Assembly (NCBI RefSeq): GCF_040649515.1
Contig: NZ_JBEZFP010000128.1
Location: forward strand, 1-26,247
DNA: 26,247 nt
Source of the DNA: Yinghuangia elevatio
GTDB lineage: Bacteria > Actinomycetota > Actinomycetes > Streptomycetales > Streptomycetaceae
Reading direction: 5' to 3'
Shown here: positions 1-7,894 of the stretch, in pieces
How positions within the stretch are numbered: the stretch's first letter is position 1
Layout of the letters: every line of letters starts with the position of its first letter
The notes under the pieces: generated by a model
The model's input: only the letters and a program-made list of their open reading frames with translations
Databases searched by the model: none
Told to the model about the DNA's origin: nothing
Position numbers and translations under genes: made by a program

Positions 1-66
1 TCTACCCCCTCCCCCCAACACTCTTCCCCACCCCCCCGCTCTCCCCACCCCGGGCCTCCCCCCGCG
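1..66 (-). repeat. C-rich (minus-strand G-rich) low-complexity tract, G-quadruplex-prone
   Basis: On the plus strand there are seven C-runs of four or more bases (5-9, 11-16, 26-29, 31-37, 43-46, 48-51, 58-63) with one- to nine-base spacers. The complementary strand therefore fits a G-quadruplex consensus several times over. It lies downstream of the minus-strand aminotransferase gene and beyond its two hairpins. No coding frame is supported here. Folding is inferred from sequence only. Confidence 0.6.
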
Positions 67-87
67 TTGGACGTCGAATACCCCTGG

Positions 88-118
88 GCCGTCGGCGTGC
101 CAGAGGCGCGCCGACGGC
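88..118 (-). terminator. Hairpin downstream of aminotransferase (second of two)
   Basis: A perfect 10-bp inverted repeat (GCCGTCGGCG at 88-97, CGCCGACGGC at 109-118) encloses an 11-nt loop. It sits about 70 nt past the stop of the minus-strand aminotransferase, behind a first hairpin. There is no T-run, which is usual for actinomycete terminators. A termination role is inferred. Confidence 0.5.
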
Positions 119-149
119 ACAGTCGCGAGGGTTGTCAGTATTGCTCGGG

Positions 150-184
150 GAGTCGCCCGGCGGCATGCGCCGGGCCGGCGACTC
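150..184 (-). terminator. Hairpin terminator immediately after aminotransferase stop
   Basis: Bases 155-162 (GCCCGGCG) pair with 168-175 (CGCCGGGC). A second 5-bp helix is formed by 150-154 (GAGTC) and 180-184 (GACTC), with a 4-nt bulge between the two helices. The structure begins about 7 nt past the aminotransferase stop codon at 191, where an intrinsic terminator would be expected. Confidence 0.6.
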
Positions 185-190
185 GGTGGA

Positions 191-1573
191 TCAGAGCTTG
201 GTCCACGCCTCGGTGAGCACCGAGCGCAGGATCTGCTCGATCTCGTCGAAGGTGCCCTGGTCCGAGATCAGCGGCGGGGAGAGCTGGATGACCGGGTCGC
301 CGCGGTCGTCGGCACGGCAGTACAGGCCGGCGTCGAAGAGCGCCTTCGACAGGAAGCCGTACAGGACGCGCTCGATCTCGTCGTCGTTGAAGGTCTCCTT
401 GGTGGCCTTGTCCTTGACGAGCTCGATGCCGTAGAAGTACCCGTTGCCGCGCACGTCGCCGACGATAGGCAGGTCGAGCAGCTTCTGCAGGGTGGCCAGG
501 AAGGCGCCTTCGTTGTCGAGGACGTGCTTGTTGAGGCCCTCGTTGTCGAAGATGTCGAGGTTGGCCAGCGCGACCGCCGACGAGACCGGGTGGCCGCCGA
601 AGGTGTAGCCGTGCAGGAACATCTCCTCGCCCTTGTAGAAGGGCTCGGCGAGCTTGTCGGAGACGATCATCGCGCCGATCGGGGAGTAGCCCGAGGTCAT
701 GCCCTTGGCACAGGTGATGATGTCCGGGACGTAGCCGAACTTCTCGCAGCCGAACATGGTGCCCAGGCGGCCGAACGCGCAGATGACCTCGTCGGAGACC
801 ATCAGGACGTCGTACTTGTCGCAGATCTCGCGGACCCGCTGGAAGTACCCGGGCGGGGGCGGGAAGCAGCCGCCTGCGTTCTGCACCGGCTCGACGAACA
901 CCGCGGCGACGGTCTCGGGGCCCTCGTTGAGGATCTGGACCTCGATCTGGTCGGCGGCCCAGCGGCCGAAGGCCTCGGGAGAGGAGTCGGCCAGGAACTC
1001 CGGCGCGCGGTAGATGTTGGTGTTCGGCACGCGGAACGTGGACGGCACCAGGGGCTCGTACGGCGCCTTCAGGCCCGGCAGGCCGGTGATCGACAGGGCG
1101 CCCTGCGGCGTGCCGTGGTACGCGGTCGTGCGCGACAGCACCTTGTGCTTGGTCGGCATGCCCTTGAGCTTGAAGTAGTGCTTGGCGAGCTTCCACGCGG
1201 ACTCGACGGCCTCGCCGCCGCCGGTGGTGAAGAAGACCTTGTTCAGGTCGCCGGGGGCGTAGTTCGCCAGGCGCTCGGCCAGCTCGATCGCCTTCGGGTG
1301 CGCGTAGCTCCACACCGGGAAGAAGGCCAGCTCCTCGGCCTGCTTGCGGGCGACCTCGGCCAGCTCGGCGCGGCCGTGGCCCGCCTGCACGACGAACAGG
1401 CCCGCGAGGCCGTCGATGTACTTGCGGCCGTTGGAGTCCCAGATATGGACGCCCTCACCGCGCACGATCGTCGGGACGGGCGCGTTCTCGTACGACGACA
1501 TGCGGGTGAAGTGCATCCACAGGTGGTCGTACGCCTTCTTCGACAAGGCGGCGGTGTCGAGCTGGTCTGTCAT
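191..1573 (-). CDS. Class III PLP aminotransferase (putrescine/beta-alanine:pyruvate type)
   Basis: This 460-aa fold-type I aminotransferase (usual family length 450-470) would transfer an omega-amino group from a diamine, GABA-like or beta-alanine-like donor to pyruvate or 2-oxoglutarate. Visible motifs are the phosphate/PLP segment TTGGGEAVESAWKLA near residue 115, SDEVICAFGR with the PLP-ring Asp near 261, and TCAKGMTSGYSP with the Schiff-base Lys near 290. The ATG at 1573 was chosen because it overlaps the TGA of the upstream Lrp gene as ATGA and has a GGGG ribosome site 5-8 nt before it; an ATG at 1585 lies inside the Lrp gene. Coupling to an Lrp regulator and divergence from an aminobutyraldehyde dehydrogenase point to polyamine catabolism. 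Substrate cannot be fixed from sequence: putrescine, cadaverine and beta-alanine are all possible. Confidence 0.9.
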   Translation of the reverse strand: MTDQLDTAALSKKAYDHLWMHFTRMSSYENAPVPTIVRGEGVHIWDSNGRKYIDGLAGLFVVQAGHGRAELAEVARKQAEELAFFPVWSYAHPKAIELAERLANYAPGDLNKVFFTTGGGEAVESAWKLAKHYFKLKGMPTKHKVLSRTTAYHGTPQGALSITGLPGLKAPYEPLVPSTFRVPNTNIYRAPEFLADSSPEAFGRWAADQIEVQILNEGPETVAAVFVEPVQNAGGCFPPPPGYFQRVREICDKYDVLMVSDEVICAFGRLGTMFGCEKFGYVPDIITCAKGMTSGYSPIGAMIVSDKLAEPFYKGEEMFLHGYTFGGHPVSSAVALANLDIFDNEGLNKHVLDNEGAFLATLQKLLDLPIVGDVRGNGYFYGIELVKDKATKETFNDDEIERVLYGFLSKALFDAGLYCRADDRGDPVIQLSPPLISDQGTFDEIEQILRSVLTEAWTKL

Positions 1574-2043
1574 CGAGTACCCCATGTGTAGGTCTGCTTC
1601 CGGAGCTTGAGGTAGACGAAGCTCTCGGTGCTCCGTACTCCGGGGATCGCTCGGATCCTCTTGTTGATGATTTCGAGCAGGTGGTCGTCGTCCTCGCAGA
1701 CGAGCTCCGCGATCAGATCGAAGGAACCGGCCGTGATGACGACGTAGTCCACCTCGTCCATGGTCGCAAGGATGTCCGCGACCGGCTCGATATCGCCTTC
1801 GACGCGCATGCCGACCATCGCCTGGCGGTGGAAGCCCACCGTCAGGGGGTCGGTGACCGCGACGATCTGCATGACGCCCTGGTCGAGAAGGCGCTGCACG
1901 CGCTGGCGCACCGCTGCCTCGGACAGGCCCACGGCCTTTCCGATGGCGGCGTACGAGCGGCGTCCGTCCTCCTGGAGCTGCTCGATGATCGCCATGGACA
2001 CGGAGTCCAGCGATCCGCCCGGGTTCCTGTCTCGACTGGCCAC
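1570..2043 (-). CDS. Lrp/AsnC-family transcriptional regulator
   Basis: The 157-aa protein has an N-terminal winged helix-turn-helix (IIEQLQEDGRRSYAAIGKAV, then LSEAAVRQRVQRLLDQG, roughly residues 17-57). A C-terminal RAM/AsnC ligand-binding domain follows (VDYVVITAGSFDLIAELVCE, then INKRIRAIPGVRSTESFVYL). Lrp-type proteins bind small amino compounds and act as local or global regulators. The GTG start at 2043 has a GGCAGAG-like site 7 nt upstream and gives a family-typical N-terminus; an ATG at 2079 would add 12 residues but lacks a visible ribosome site. Its TGA overlaps the aminotransferase ATG. The divergent intergenic region holds palindromes that could be its own operator. Streptomyces Lrp-type regulators of polyamine genes are known to me from memory only; the exact ligand here is inferred. 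Confidence 0.9.
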   Translation of the reverse strand: MASRDRNPGGSLDSVSMAIIEQLQEDGRRSYAAIGKAVGLSEAAVRQRVQRLLDQGVMQIVAVTDPLTVGFHRQAMVGMRVEGDIEPVADILATMDEVDYVVITAGSFDLIAELVCEDDDHLLEIINKRIRAIPGVRSTESFVYLKLRKQTYTWGTR

Positions 2044-2082
2044 GGCGTCACTCTGCCTTATCTGTCGGGTATTGCGCAAGGG

Positions 2083-2122
2083 AATCAGTTGACTTTCGTC
2101 CTGCGTACAACTGATTTAGTTG
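2083..2122. promoter_or_regulatory. Candidate Lrp operator / divergent promoter
   Basis: A perfect 9-bp inverted repeat, AATCAGTTG (2083-2091) and CAACTGATT (2108-2116), is separated by 16 bp. The right half also starts a 15-bp imperfect palindrome, CAACTGATTTAGTTG (2108-2122), with 5-bp arms around an A/T-rich centre, the shape and length of Lrp-family boxes. TTGACT (2089-2094) and TGATTT (2112-2117) are 17 bp apart on the plus strand. The symmetry gives TTGTAC and TGATTC with the same spacing on the minus strand. Location between an Lrp gene and a divergent dehydrogenase gene fits autoregulation. An 8-bp repeat (2202-2209 with 2241-2248) lies further down the leader. Confidence 0.55.
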
Positions 2123-2300
2123 TTCTGCTGGGTCCATGCTGATGATCCCGGCAGGTATGGGGTTACTCTTGGCGCGGTACTGGCGGGGTCCCCGTGTGCC
2201 TCGCGGGAGTTTCACCCGGATACCGCAACGTGACGGCATCCTCCCGCGCGGCCAGGACCGGCGTACGACCACTTCGGCGAAGTCAGAGGAGACTGGGGAC

Positions 2301-3737
2301 ATGAGCGATCTGCGGACCCTGCGTAATTTCATCGACGGCAAGTTCGTCGACGCGGCCGACGGCCAGACCCTGAACATCGTCGACCCCGCGACCGGAGAGG
2401 TGTACGCGACCTCGCCGCTCTCGCGTGAGGCCGACATCGACGCGGCCATGCAGGCCGCCGCCAACGCCTTCGAATCGTGGAGCGAGACCACCCCCTCCGA
2501 GCGCCAGCTCGCCCTTCTCAAGATCGCCGATGCGTTCGAGAAGCGCGCGGACGAGCTGGTCGCCGCGGAGTGTCGCAACACCGGCAAGCCCCGGGGCCTG
2601 ACCGCCTCCGAGGAAATCCCGCCGATGGTGGACCAGATCCGCTTCTTCGCGGGCGCCGCGCGCCTGCTGGAGGGCAAGTCCGCCGGCGAGTACATGGCGG
2701 GCCACACCTCCTTCGTGCGGCGTGAGCCGGTCGGCGTATGCGCCCAGGTCGCGCCGTGGAACTACCCGATGATGATGGCCGTGTGGAAGTTCGCGCCGGC
2801 CATCGCGGCGGGCAACACCGTCGTCCTCAAGCCGTCGGACACCACCCCGGAGTCCACCGTGCTGCTCGCCGAGATCATGGGCGAGATCCTGCCGCCCGGC
2901 GTCTTCAACGTGATCTGCGGCGACCGCGACACCGGCCGCCTGATGGTCGAGCACAAGACCCCGGCGATGGCCTCCATCACCGGCTCGGTACGCGCCGGCA
3001 TGGCGGTCGCCGAGACCGCCTCGCGCGACCTCAAGCGCGTGCACCTGGAGCTCGGCGGCAAGGCCCCCGTCCTGGTGTTCGAGGACGCCGACATCCCCGG
3101 CGCGGTCGAGGGCATCGCGGGCGCCGGCTACTTCAACGCCGGCCAGGACTGCACCGCCGCCACGCGCGTGCTCGTCCACGAGAGCGTCCACGACGAGTTC
3201 GTGGCCAAGCTCGCCGAGGCCGCCGCCAACCTCAAGACCGCCGGCCCCGACGTCGAGGACGCCGACTTCGGCCCGGTCAACAACGTCAACCAGCTCGCCC
3301 AGGTCAGCGGCTTCATCGACCGCCTGCCCGAGCACGCCAAGGTCGAGGCGGGCGGCCACCGGGTCGGCGACACCGGCTTCTTCTACGCCGCGACCGTCGT
3401 CTCCGGGCTGCGCCAGGACGACGAGATCATCCAGAACGAGGTCTTCGGCCCGGTCATCACCGTGCAGAAGTTCGCGGACGAAGCCGAGGCTCTGGAGAAC
3501 GCCAACGGCGTCGAGTACGCGCTCGCCTCGTCGGTGTGGACCAAGGACCACTCGCGCGCGATGCGCCTCGCGAAGAAGCTCGACTTCGGCTGCGTGTGGA
3601 TCAACACCCACATCCCCCTGGTCGCCGAGATGCCGCACGGCGGGTTCAAGCACTCGGGCTACGGCAAGGACCTGTCGGCGTACGGCTTCGAGGACTACAC
3701 GCGCATCAAGCACGTGATGTCGTACATCGAGGACTGA
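2301..3737 (+). CDS. Gamma-aminobutyraldehyde-type aldehyde dehydrogenase
   Basis: This 478-aa NAD(P)-dependent aldehyde dehydrogenase is predicted to oxidise 4-aminobutanal (or 3-aminopropanal) to the amino acid. The Rossmann/cofactor segment APWNYPMMMAVWKFAPAIAA lies near residue 150. The general base is Glu250 in HLELGGKAP and the nucleophile is Cys284 in GQDCTAA. The C-terminal MPHGGFKHSGYGKDLSAYG followed by EDYTRIKHVM is typical of aminobutyraldehyde dehydrogenases of the E. coli YdcW type rather than of generic aldehyde dehydrogenases. The ATG at 2301 was chosen for its GAGGAG site and for matching the family N-terminus; an in-frame ATG at 2136 would add 55 unrelated residues. It is divergent from the Lrp/aminotransferase pair and ends before a strong hairpin. 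It has a paralogue at 15.4-16.9 kb with different surroundings. Confidence 0.9.
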   Translation: MSDLRTLRNFIDGKFVDAADGQTLNIVDPATGEVYATSPLSREADIDAAMQAAANAFESWSETTPSERQLALLKIADAFEKRADELVAAECRNTGKPRGLTASEEIPPMVDQIRFFAGAARLLEGKSAGEYMAGHTSFVRREPVGVCAQVAPWNYPMMMAVWKFAPAIAAGNTVVLKPSDTTPESTVLLAEIMGEILPPGVFNVICGDRDTGRLMVEHKTPAMASITGSVRAGMAVAETASRDLKRVHLELGGKAPVLVFEDADIPGAVEGIAGAGYFNAGQDCTAATRVLVHESVHDEFVAKLAEAAANLKTAGPDVEDADFGPVNNVNQLAQVSGFIDRLPEHAKVEAGGHRVGDTGFFYAATVVSGLRQDDEIIQNEVFGPVITVQKFADEAEALENANGVEYALASSVWTKDHSRAMRLAKKLDFGCVWINTHIPLVAEMPHGGFKHSGYGKDLSAYGFEDYTRIKHVMSYIED

Positions 3738-3781
3738 CACGCCCGCCCGGGGCTCTCCCGGGCGTCCGGCGGGCACTCTCT

Positions 3782-3814
3782 GCGCCGCCCCGGCCGCAAC
3801 GGCCGGGGCGGCGC
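3782..3814 (+). terminator. Strong GC hairpin terminator after first aldehyde dehydrogenase
   Basis: A perfect 15-bp stem, GCGCCGCCCCGGCCG (3782-3796) with CGGCCGGGGCGGCGC (3800-3814), has a 3-nt loop. It lies 44 nt past the dehydrogenase stop. It probably separates that transcript from the binding-protein gene. Confidence 0.75.
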
Positions 3815-3860
3815 CGTAGCGTTCGGGGCGGTCCGGCGCGGACCCGGAACCAGCCTGTCA

Positions 3861-3893
3861 AGGTGTCCGCCGCACACCTGACACGGTGCGTGT
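3861..3893. promoter_or_regulatory. Adjacent palindromes upstream of polyamine-binding lipoprotein
   Basis: Two inverted repeats abut: AGGTGT-N7-ACACCT (3861-3879) and ACACG-GTG-CGTGT (3881-3893). They sit about 65-95 nt before the lipoprotein start and after the upstream terminator, where a promoter and operator should be. No clear -10/-35 pair was recognised. An operator role is inferred. Confidence 0.35.
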
Positions 3894-3956
3894 TGTCCCA
3901 GGTCAGCGGGCGGCGGCAGGATGCACGAGGTCCACCATCGAACGAGGAGCTCCCGC

Positions 3957-5168
3957 ATGATCCGCAACCGCGTCGCCGTGCCTTCTTCGCGGATCGGCCG
4001 GGGCTTCGACCGCCGTACGCTCCTGCGCGGCGGCGGTGCGCTGGCCGCGGCCGGGACGCTCGCGGCGTGCGGCGTACCGTCGGCGTACGTGCCGGAGAGC
4101 AAGCGGACGGGCGTCGACAAGAGCGAGCAGGACAAGCGCGTGCGCTTCTCGAACTGGGCCCTCTACATCGACGTCGACGACGAGGACGAGAACGCGCACC
4201 CCACCCTCGACGCGTTCGCCGAGGAGACCGGCATCTCGGTGAAGTACACCGAGGAGATCAACGACAACGACGAGTTCTTCGGCAAGATCCACCCCGCGAT
4301 CCAGGCGGGCAAGGAGCCGGGCCGCGACCTCATCGTCATCTCCGACTGGATGTGCACGCGCTTCGTCGGCCTCGGGTGGGTGCAGGAACTCGACAAGGCC
4401 AACCTGCCCAACGTGCAGGCCAACCTGGCGCCTTCGCTGCGCAGCCCGGGCTACGACCCGGAGCGCAAGCACACCGTGCCGTGGGCGAGCGGGATCACCG
4501 GCATTGCGTACAACAGGAAGGCGCTCGGGCGCGAGATCCGCCACGTCGAGGATCTGTGGGCCAAGGACCTCGCGGGCCGCGTGACGCTCTTCTCCGGCTT
4601 CATGGAGGCCGTGACACTGCTGATGATCGGCGAGGGGGCCGACGTCACCGCGTTCACCGAGAAGGACGTGGACAAGGTCATGGAGCGCGTGCAGAAGCTC
4701 GTCGACCGCAAGCACATCCGCAGCTTCACCGGGAACGACTACACGTCGGGCCTCGCGTCCGGCGACGTGATGGCCTGCATGGCGTACTCCGGCGACGTGC
4801 TGCAACTGCAACTCGACAACCCCGACATCGAGTTCGTGGTGCCCGAGGAGGGCGCCGAACTGTGGTCGGAGAACCTCATGATCCCCAACAAGGCCTCGCA
4901 CAAGGCCAACGCCGAGGCCCTGATGGACTGGTACTACCGGCCCGAGGTCGCGGCGGATCTGGCGGCGTACGTGCAGTACATCTGCCCGGTACCGGCCGCC
5001 CGGGAGATCATCGCGGCGAGCGACGACGAGGAGGTCGCCGTCCTCGCCGACAACGAGCTGATGTTCCCGAGCGAGGAGACGCAGGCGCGCCTGCACACCA
5101 TGCGCGAGGTCGGCGTCGACGAGTCGCGCGGTTGGGAGAAGGCGTGGGGCGGCATCATCGGCCTGTGA
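3957..5168 (+). CDS. potD: Polyamine ABC transporter substrate-binding lipoprotein (PotD-like)
   Basis: The 403-aa extracellular solute-binding protein has an N-terminus with a twin-arginine motif (DRRTLLRG, Arg19-Arg20), a short hydrophobic stretch and a lipobox LAAC with lipidated Cys38. It is therefore predicted to be a Tat-exported lipoprotein. The mature part shows PotD-family features: RFSNWALYIDVDD, FAEETGISVKY, PWASGITGIAYNRKALG, and a hinge-region GNDYTSGLASGDVMACMAYS. These proteins capture spermidine or putrescine for a PotABC importer. The ATG at 3957 follows GAGGAG; an upstream ATG at 3921 adds 12 residues without a good ribosome site. No ATPase or permease gene is next to it; the only such genes in the window lie near 17-19.8 kb. 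A stand-alone binding protein paired with a distant permease set is inferred. Confidence 0.88.
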   Translation: MIRNRVAVPSSRIGRGFDRRTLLRGGGALAAAGTLAACGVPSAYVPESKRTGVDKSEQDKRVRFSNWALYIDVDDEDENAHPTLDAFAEETGISVKYTEEINDNDEFFGKIHPAIQAGKEPGRDLIVISDWMCTRFVGLGWVQELDKANLPNVQANLAPSLRSPGYDPERKHTVPWASGITGIAYNRKALGREIRHVEDLWAKDLAGRVTLFSGFMEAVTLLMIGEGADVTAFTEKDVDKVMERVQKLVDRKHIRSFTGNDYTSGLASGDVMACMAYSGDVLQLQLDNPDIEFVVPEEGAELWSENLMIPNKASHKANAEALMDWYYRPEVAADLAAYVQYICPVPAAREIIAASDDEEVAVLADNELMFPSEETQARLHTMREVGVDESRGWEKAWGGIIGL

Positions 5169-5223
5169 GCCGTACGCGCCCCCTCGTGTGCTCGAGGTCG
5201 TTCGGCGCCGCCCGATCGGCCGG

Positions 5224-6483
5224 TCAGCGGTCGCGCAGCACTTCTTCCTCGTCGTCGCCCGGCGGTTCCTCGGGGGCGTCGAAGCCCTGAGGATGTGGGC
5301 CCGTCGCGTCGTCGCCCGCGGTGCGCAGCGCGAGCTGCGGGAAGACGAGGACGGAGAGCATCCCGGCGCCGACCAGTGCCGCGGCGGTGCCGCCCGTCAA
5401 GTACTCGTTCTCGATCGCGATGTTCGTGATCACCACGATGAGCGGCAGCGCGGTCGAGGCGAACAGCGCCAGTTCGCGGCGGCGGTCGGCCAACTCCCCG
5501 CGTCCGGCCAGCACGTACGTCGGCACGCCGCGTACCACCAGGAACAGCAGCAGGATCACCGGGATCAGCGCGATCAGCTTCGGATCGCCGAGCAGCGCGT
5601 CGAGGTCGAACCGCACGCCGCTCATGACGAAGAAGATCGGCACGAAGAAGCCGAAGCCGATGCCGTCCAGCTTCGCCGAGATCATCTCCACCAGGGCGCC
5701 GGGCGTGTGCGTCAGCGACAGGCGCAGCGCCACGCCCGCGGTGAACGCGCCCAGCAGATTGTCCAGTTCGAGTTCGTCGGCGAACCACACCAGGACCACC
5801 GTCAGCAGCATCGCGAGCCGGATCGCGAGCTGGCCGCTGGAGTGCAGCGTGCGCTCCACGACGCGGTCCAGCCACGGGGGGTTCGGCCGGACCGCGAGCA
5901 AGACCGTGGCGGCGGCCAGCAGCGCGAAGACGGCGAGGGCGGCGATCGTCGCGCCCGGATGGCGTCCGCTCAGCAGCAGCGCGATCGCCACGATCGGGGC
6001 GAACTCGCCGACCGTGCCGATCGCCATGATCCGCGCACCCAGCGGCGTCGGCAGCAGGCCCGCGTCGCGGATGATCGGCAGGAAGGTGCCGAGCGCGGTC
6101 GTGGTGAGGGTGAGGCCGATGGCCACGCCGGTCATCGTCGCCCCTTCGACGACCAGCGACATCAGCAGGCCGGCACCGAGGCCGAGCACGAGCGACACCG
6201 CCCAGCCGGCCGCCGCGCTTCGCAGCGGTCGGCCCTTGATGCGCGGTACGTCGATCTCGTAGCCCGCGAGGAACATCAGCATCACGAGCCCGAACTCGGA
6301 GAGCCCGCCCACGACCGGGCCGTCCCTGTCGATCCAGCCGAGGACATCGGGACCGGCCAGCACACCGAGCAGGATTTCGACGACCACGGTCGGCACGCGC
6401 ACCCACCGGGAGACACCGGCGGTCGCGATCGGCGCCAGCGCCACCATCAGGATGACCACGACGAGGCCTTTGGTGCCCTCCAT
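5224..6483 (-). CDS. Cation:proton antiporter, CPA2 (Na+/H+ exchanger) family
   Basis: The 419-aa, highly hydrophobic protein has about 11-13 predicted membrane segments and little soluble C-terminus. It starts MEGTKGLVVVILMVALAPIA and contains the family signature around GIGFGFFVPIFFVMSGVRFD. A charged, acidic, Pro-rich tail ends it. CPA2 exchangers swap Na+ or K+ for protons, supporting pH and salt homeostasis. The ATG at 6483 has GGGAGG five bases upstream. There is no KTN/TrkA nucleotide-binding domain, so it is a minimal antiporter. It is convergent with the PotD-like gene and divergent from the flavoprotein gene. A link to polyamine metabolism is not shown by sequence, although amine catabolism does shift pH. 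Confidence 0.88.
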   Translation of the reverse strand: MEGTKGLVVVILMVALAPIATAGVSRWVRVPTVVVEILLGVLAGPDVLGWIDRDGPVVGGLSEFGLVMLMFLAGYEIDVPRIKGRPLRSAAAGWAVSLVLGLGAGLLMSLVVEGATMTGVAIGLTLTTTALGTFLPIIRDAGLLPTPLGARIMAIGTVGEFAPIVAIALLLSGRHPGATIAALAVFALLAAATVLLAVRPNPPWLDRVVERTLHSSGQLAIRLAMLLTVVLVWFADELELDNLLGAFTAGVALRLSLTHTPGALVEMISAKLDGIGFGFFVPIFFVMSGVRFDLDALLGDPKLIALIPVILLLFLVVRGVPTYVLAGRGELADRRRELALFASTALPLIVVITNIAIENEYLTGGTAAALVGAGMLSVLVFPQLALRTAGDDATGPHPQGFDAPEEPPGDDEEEVLRDR

Positions 6484-6505
6484 GCAACCTCCCGTCGTGG
6501 GCCGG

Positions 6506-6526
6506 TTGGTGATCATATGTAACCAA
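6506..6526. promoter_or_regulatory. Imperfect palindrome with minus-strand -10-like element
   Basis: TTGGT (6506-6510) and ACCAA (6522-6526) flank an A/T-rich core, the most A/T-rich point of the divergent region. On the minus strand the core reads TATGAT (6517-6512), a near-consensus -10, which would start transcription about 20 nt before the antiporter ATG. The matching -35 is weak. Confidence 0.35.
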
Positions 6527-6601
6527 CGGGACAAATCGCAGCAGCCGCGCGCGGCGCGCGGCGCGGGAGGCATCGCCTCCGGCTCGATAGGCTCAGGGCC
6601 T

Positions 6602-7864
6602 ATGACCAGCACCCCCGCCCAGCCTTCGCAGGCCCCCTCCCACGACCCCGCCGCCGGCCTCGACGGCGACCTCGCAGACGGCGTCGCAGACGGTCTCGCC
6701 GACGACGAGCGGACATGGGACGTCCTGGTCGTCGGGGCGGGCCCCGCGGGCGCATCCGCGGCACTTGCGGCGGCCGAGGCGGGCCGTACGGTCCTCCTGG
6801 TCGAGAAGGCGGCGCTGCCGCGCTACAAGACGTGCGGCGGCGGCATCATCGGCCCGTCCGCAGGGGCCCTCCCGGACGGGTTCCGGCTGCCGGCCAAGGA
6901 GCACGTGCGCGCCGTCGCGTTCACGATGCGGGGACGCTGGCGCCGCACCCGCCGCGCACGTTCCGGACAAACGATGTTCTCGCTGGTCAACCGCCCCGAA
7001 TTCGACGCCGGGCTGGTCGACGCGGCCCGCGCCGCGGGGGCGGTCGTCCGCGAGGGAGCCACCGTCCAGCGCATCGACCAGGACACCCGATCTGTCGTCC
7101 TGACGCTCGCCGACGGCGGCACGCTCCGCGCCCGGGCGCTGGTCGGGGCGGACGGCAGCGCGGGGCGTACCAGCGCGTACGTGGGCGTCACCTTCGAACA
7201 GGTGGACCTCGGCCTCGAATCCGAGATCCCCGTCCCGCCCGAGGTCGCCGACCACTGGCGCGGCACGGTGCTCATCGACTGGGGGCCGATCCCCGGGTCG
7301 TACGCCTGGGTTTTCCCCAAGGACGACGTCCTCACCGTCGGCGTCATCTGCGCCCGCGGCAACGGCGAAGCCACCCGCGCCTACCTCCGCGACTTCATCG
7401 CGAGCCAGGCCCTGTCCGGCTTCCCCCCGTCGGTCACGTCGGGCCACCTCACCCGCTGCCGCACCGACGAATCCCCCCTCTCCCGCGGACGCGTCGTGGT
7501 CGCGGGCGACGCCGCGGGACTCCTCGAACCGTGGACCCGCGAGGGCATCTCCTTCGCCCTCCGCTCCGGCCGCGCCGCGGGCGAGGCCGCCGCCCTCGTG
7601 GCCGCCGCCCACGACGACGCGGACGTCAAGGAAGCCACCGAGTCCTACCGGACCCGCATCGACACCACCCTCGGCCGCGAGATGCGCGCCGGCCGCCTCA
7701 TGCTCGCCGCGTTCACCCGCCGCCCCGCGGTCTTCCACGGCGCCGTGACCACGATCCCCAAGGCCTGGACCGCCTTCCAGGCCATCGTCCAGGGCCGCAA
7801 GACGCTCGCCGCGTACGTCGAACGCACCCCCGTCAAAAAGACCCTGGCCCGCCTCGCCCGCTGA
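6602..7864 (+). CDS. Geranylgeranyl-reductase-family FAD-dependent oxidoreductase
   Basis: The 420-aa flavoprotein belongs to the geranylgeranyl-reductase-like (GGR/digeranylgeranylglycerophospholipid reductase) superfamily. After a ~35-residue acidic, disordered N-terminus comes the FAD-binding dinucleotide motif VVGAGPAGASAALAAAEAG, the acidic ribose-binding residue in LLVEKA, the family motif PRYKTCGGG, and the second FAD motif VVAGDAAGLLEPWTREGISF. Such enzymes reduce isoprenoid double bonds, for example in menaquinone side chains or carotenoid- and hopanoid-type lipids, or act as monooxygenase relatives. The ATG at 6602 precedes all conserved motifs. It is divergent from the antiporter with a ~120-bp spacer. 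No isoprenoid genes are nearby, so the substrate is unknown. Confidence 0.82.
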   Translation: MTSTPAQPSQAPSHDPAAGLDGDLADGVADGLADDERTWDVLVVGAGPAGASAALAAAEAGRTVLLVEKAALPRYKTCGGGIIGPSAGALPDGFRLPAKEHVRAVAFTMRGRWRRTRRARSGQTMFSLVNRPEFDAGLVDAARAAGAVVREGATVQRIDQDTRSVVLTLADGGTLRARALVGADGSAGRTSAYVGVTFEQVDLGLESEIPVPPEVADHWRGTVLIDWGPIPGSYAWVFPKDDVLTVGVICARGNGEATRAYLRDFIASQALSGFPPSVTSGHLTRCRTDESPLSRGRVVVAGDAAGLLEPWTREGISFALRSGRAAGEAAALVAAAHDDADVKEATESYRTRIDTTLGREMRAGRLMLAAFTRRPAVFHGAVTTIPKAWTAFQAIVQGRKTLAAYVERTPVKKTLARLAR

Positions 7865-7894
7865 AGCGGACCGACGAGCCAGGGCCGATTCTGC

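Noticed and set aside
5169..5223. Terminator between the convergent binding-protein and antiporter genes
   Set aside because: Only short palindromes such as CCGATCGG were seen; no stem long enough to call.
2738..5290. Plus-strand frame covering the dehydrogenase and the binding protein in another register
   Set aside because: It is an Arg-rich shadow crossing a strong terminator and two real genes in different frames.
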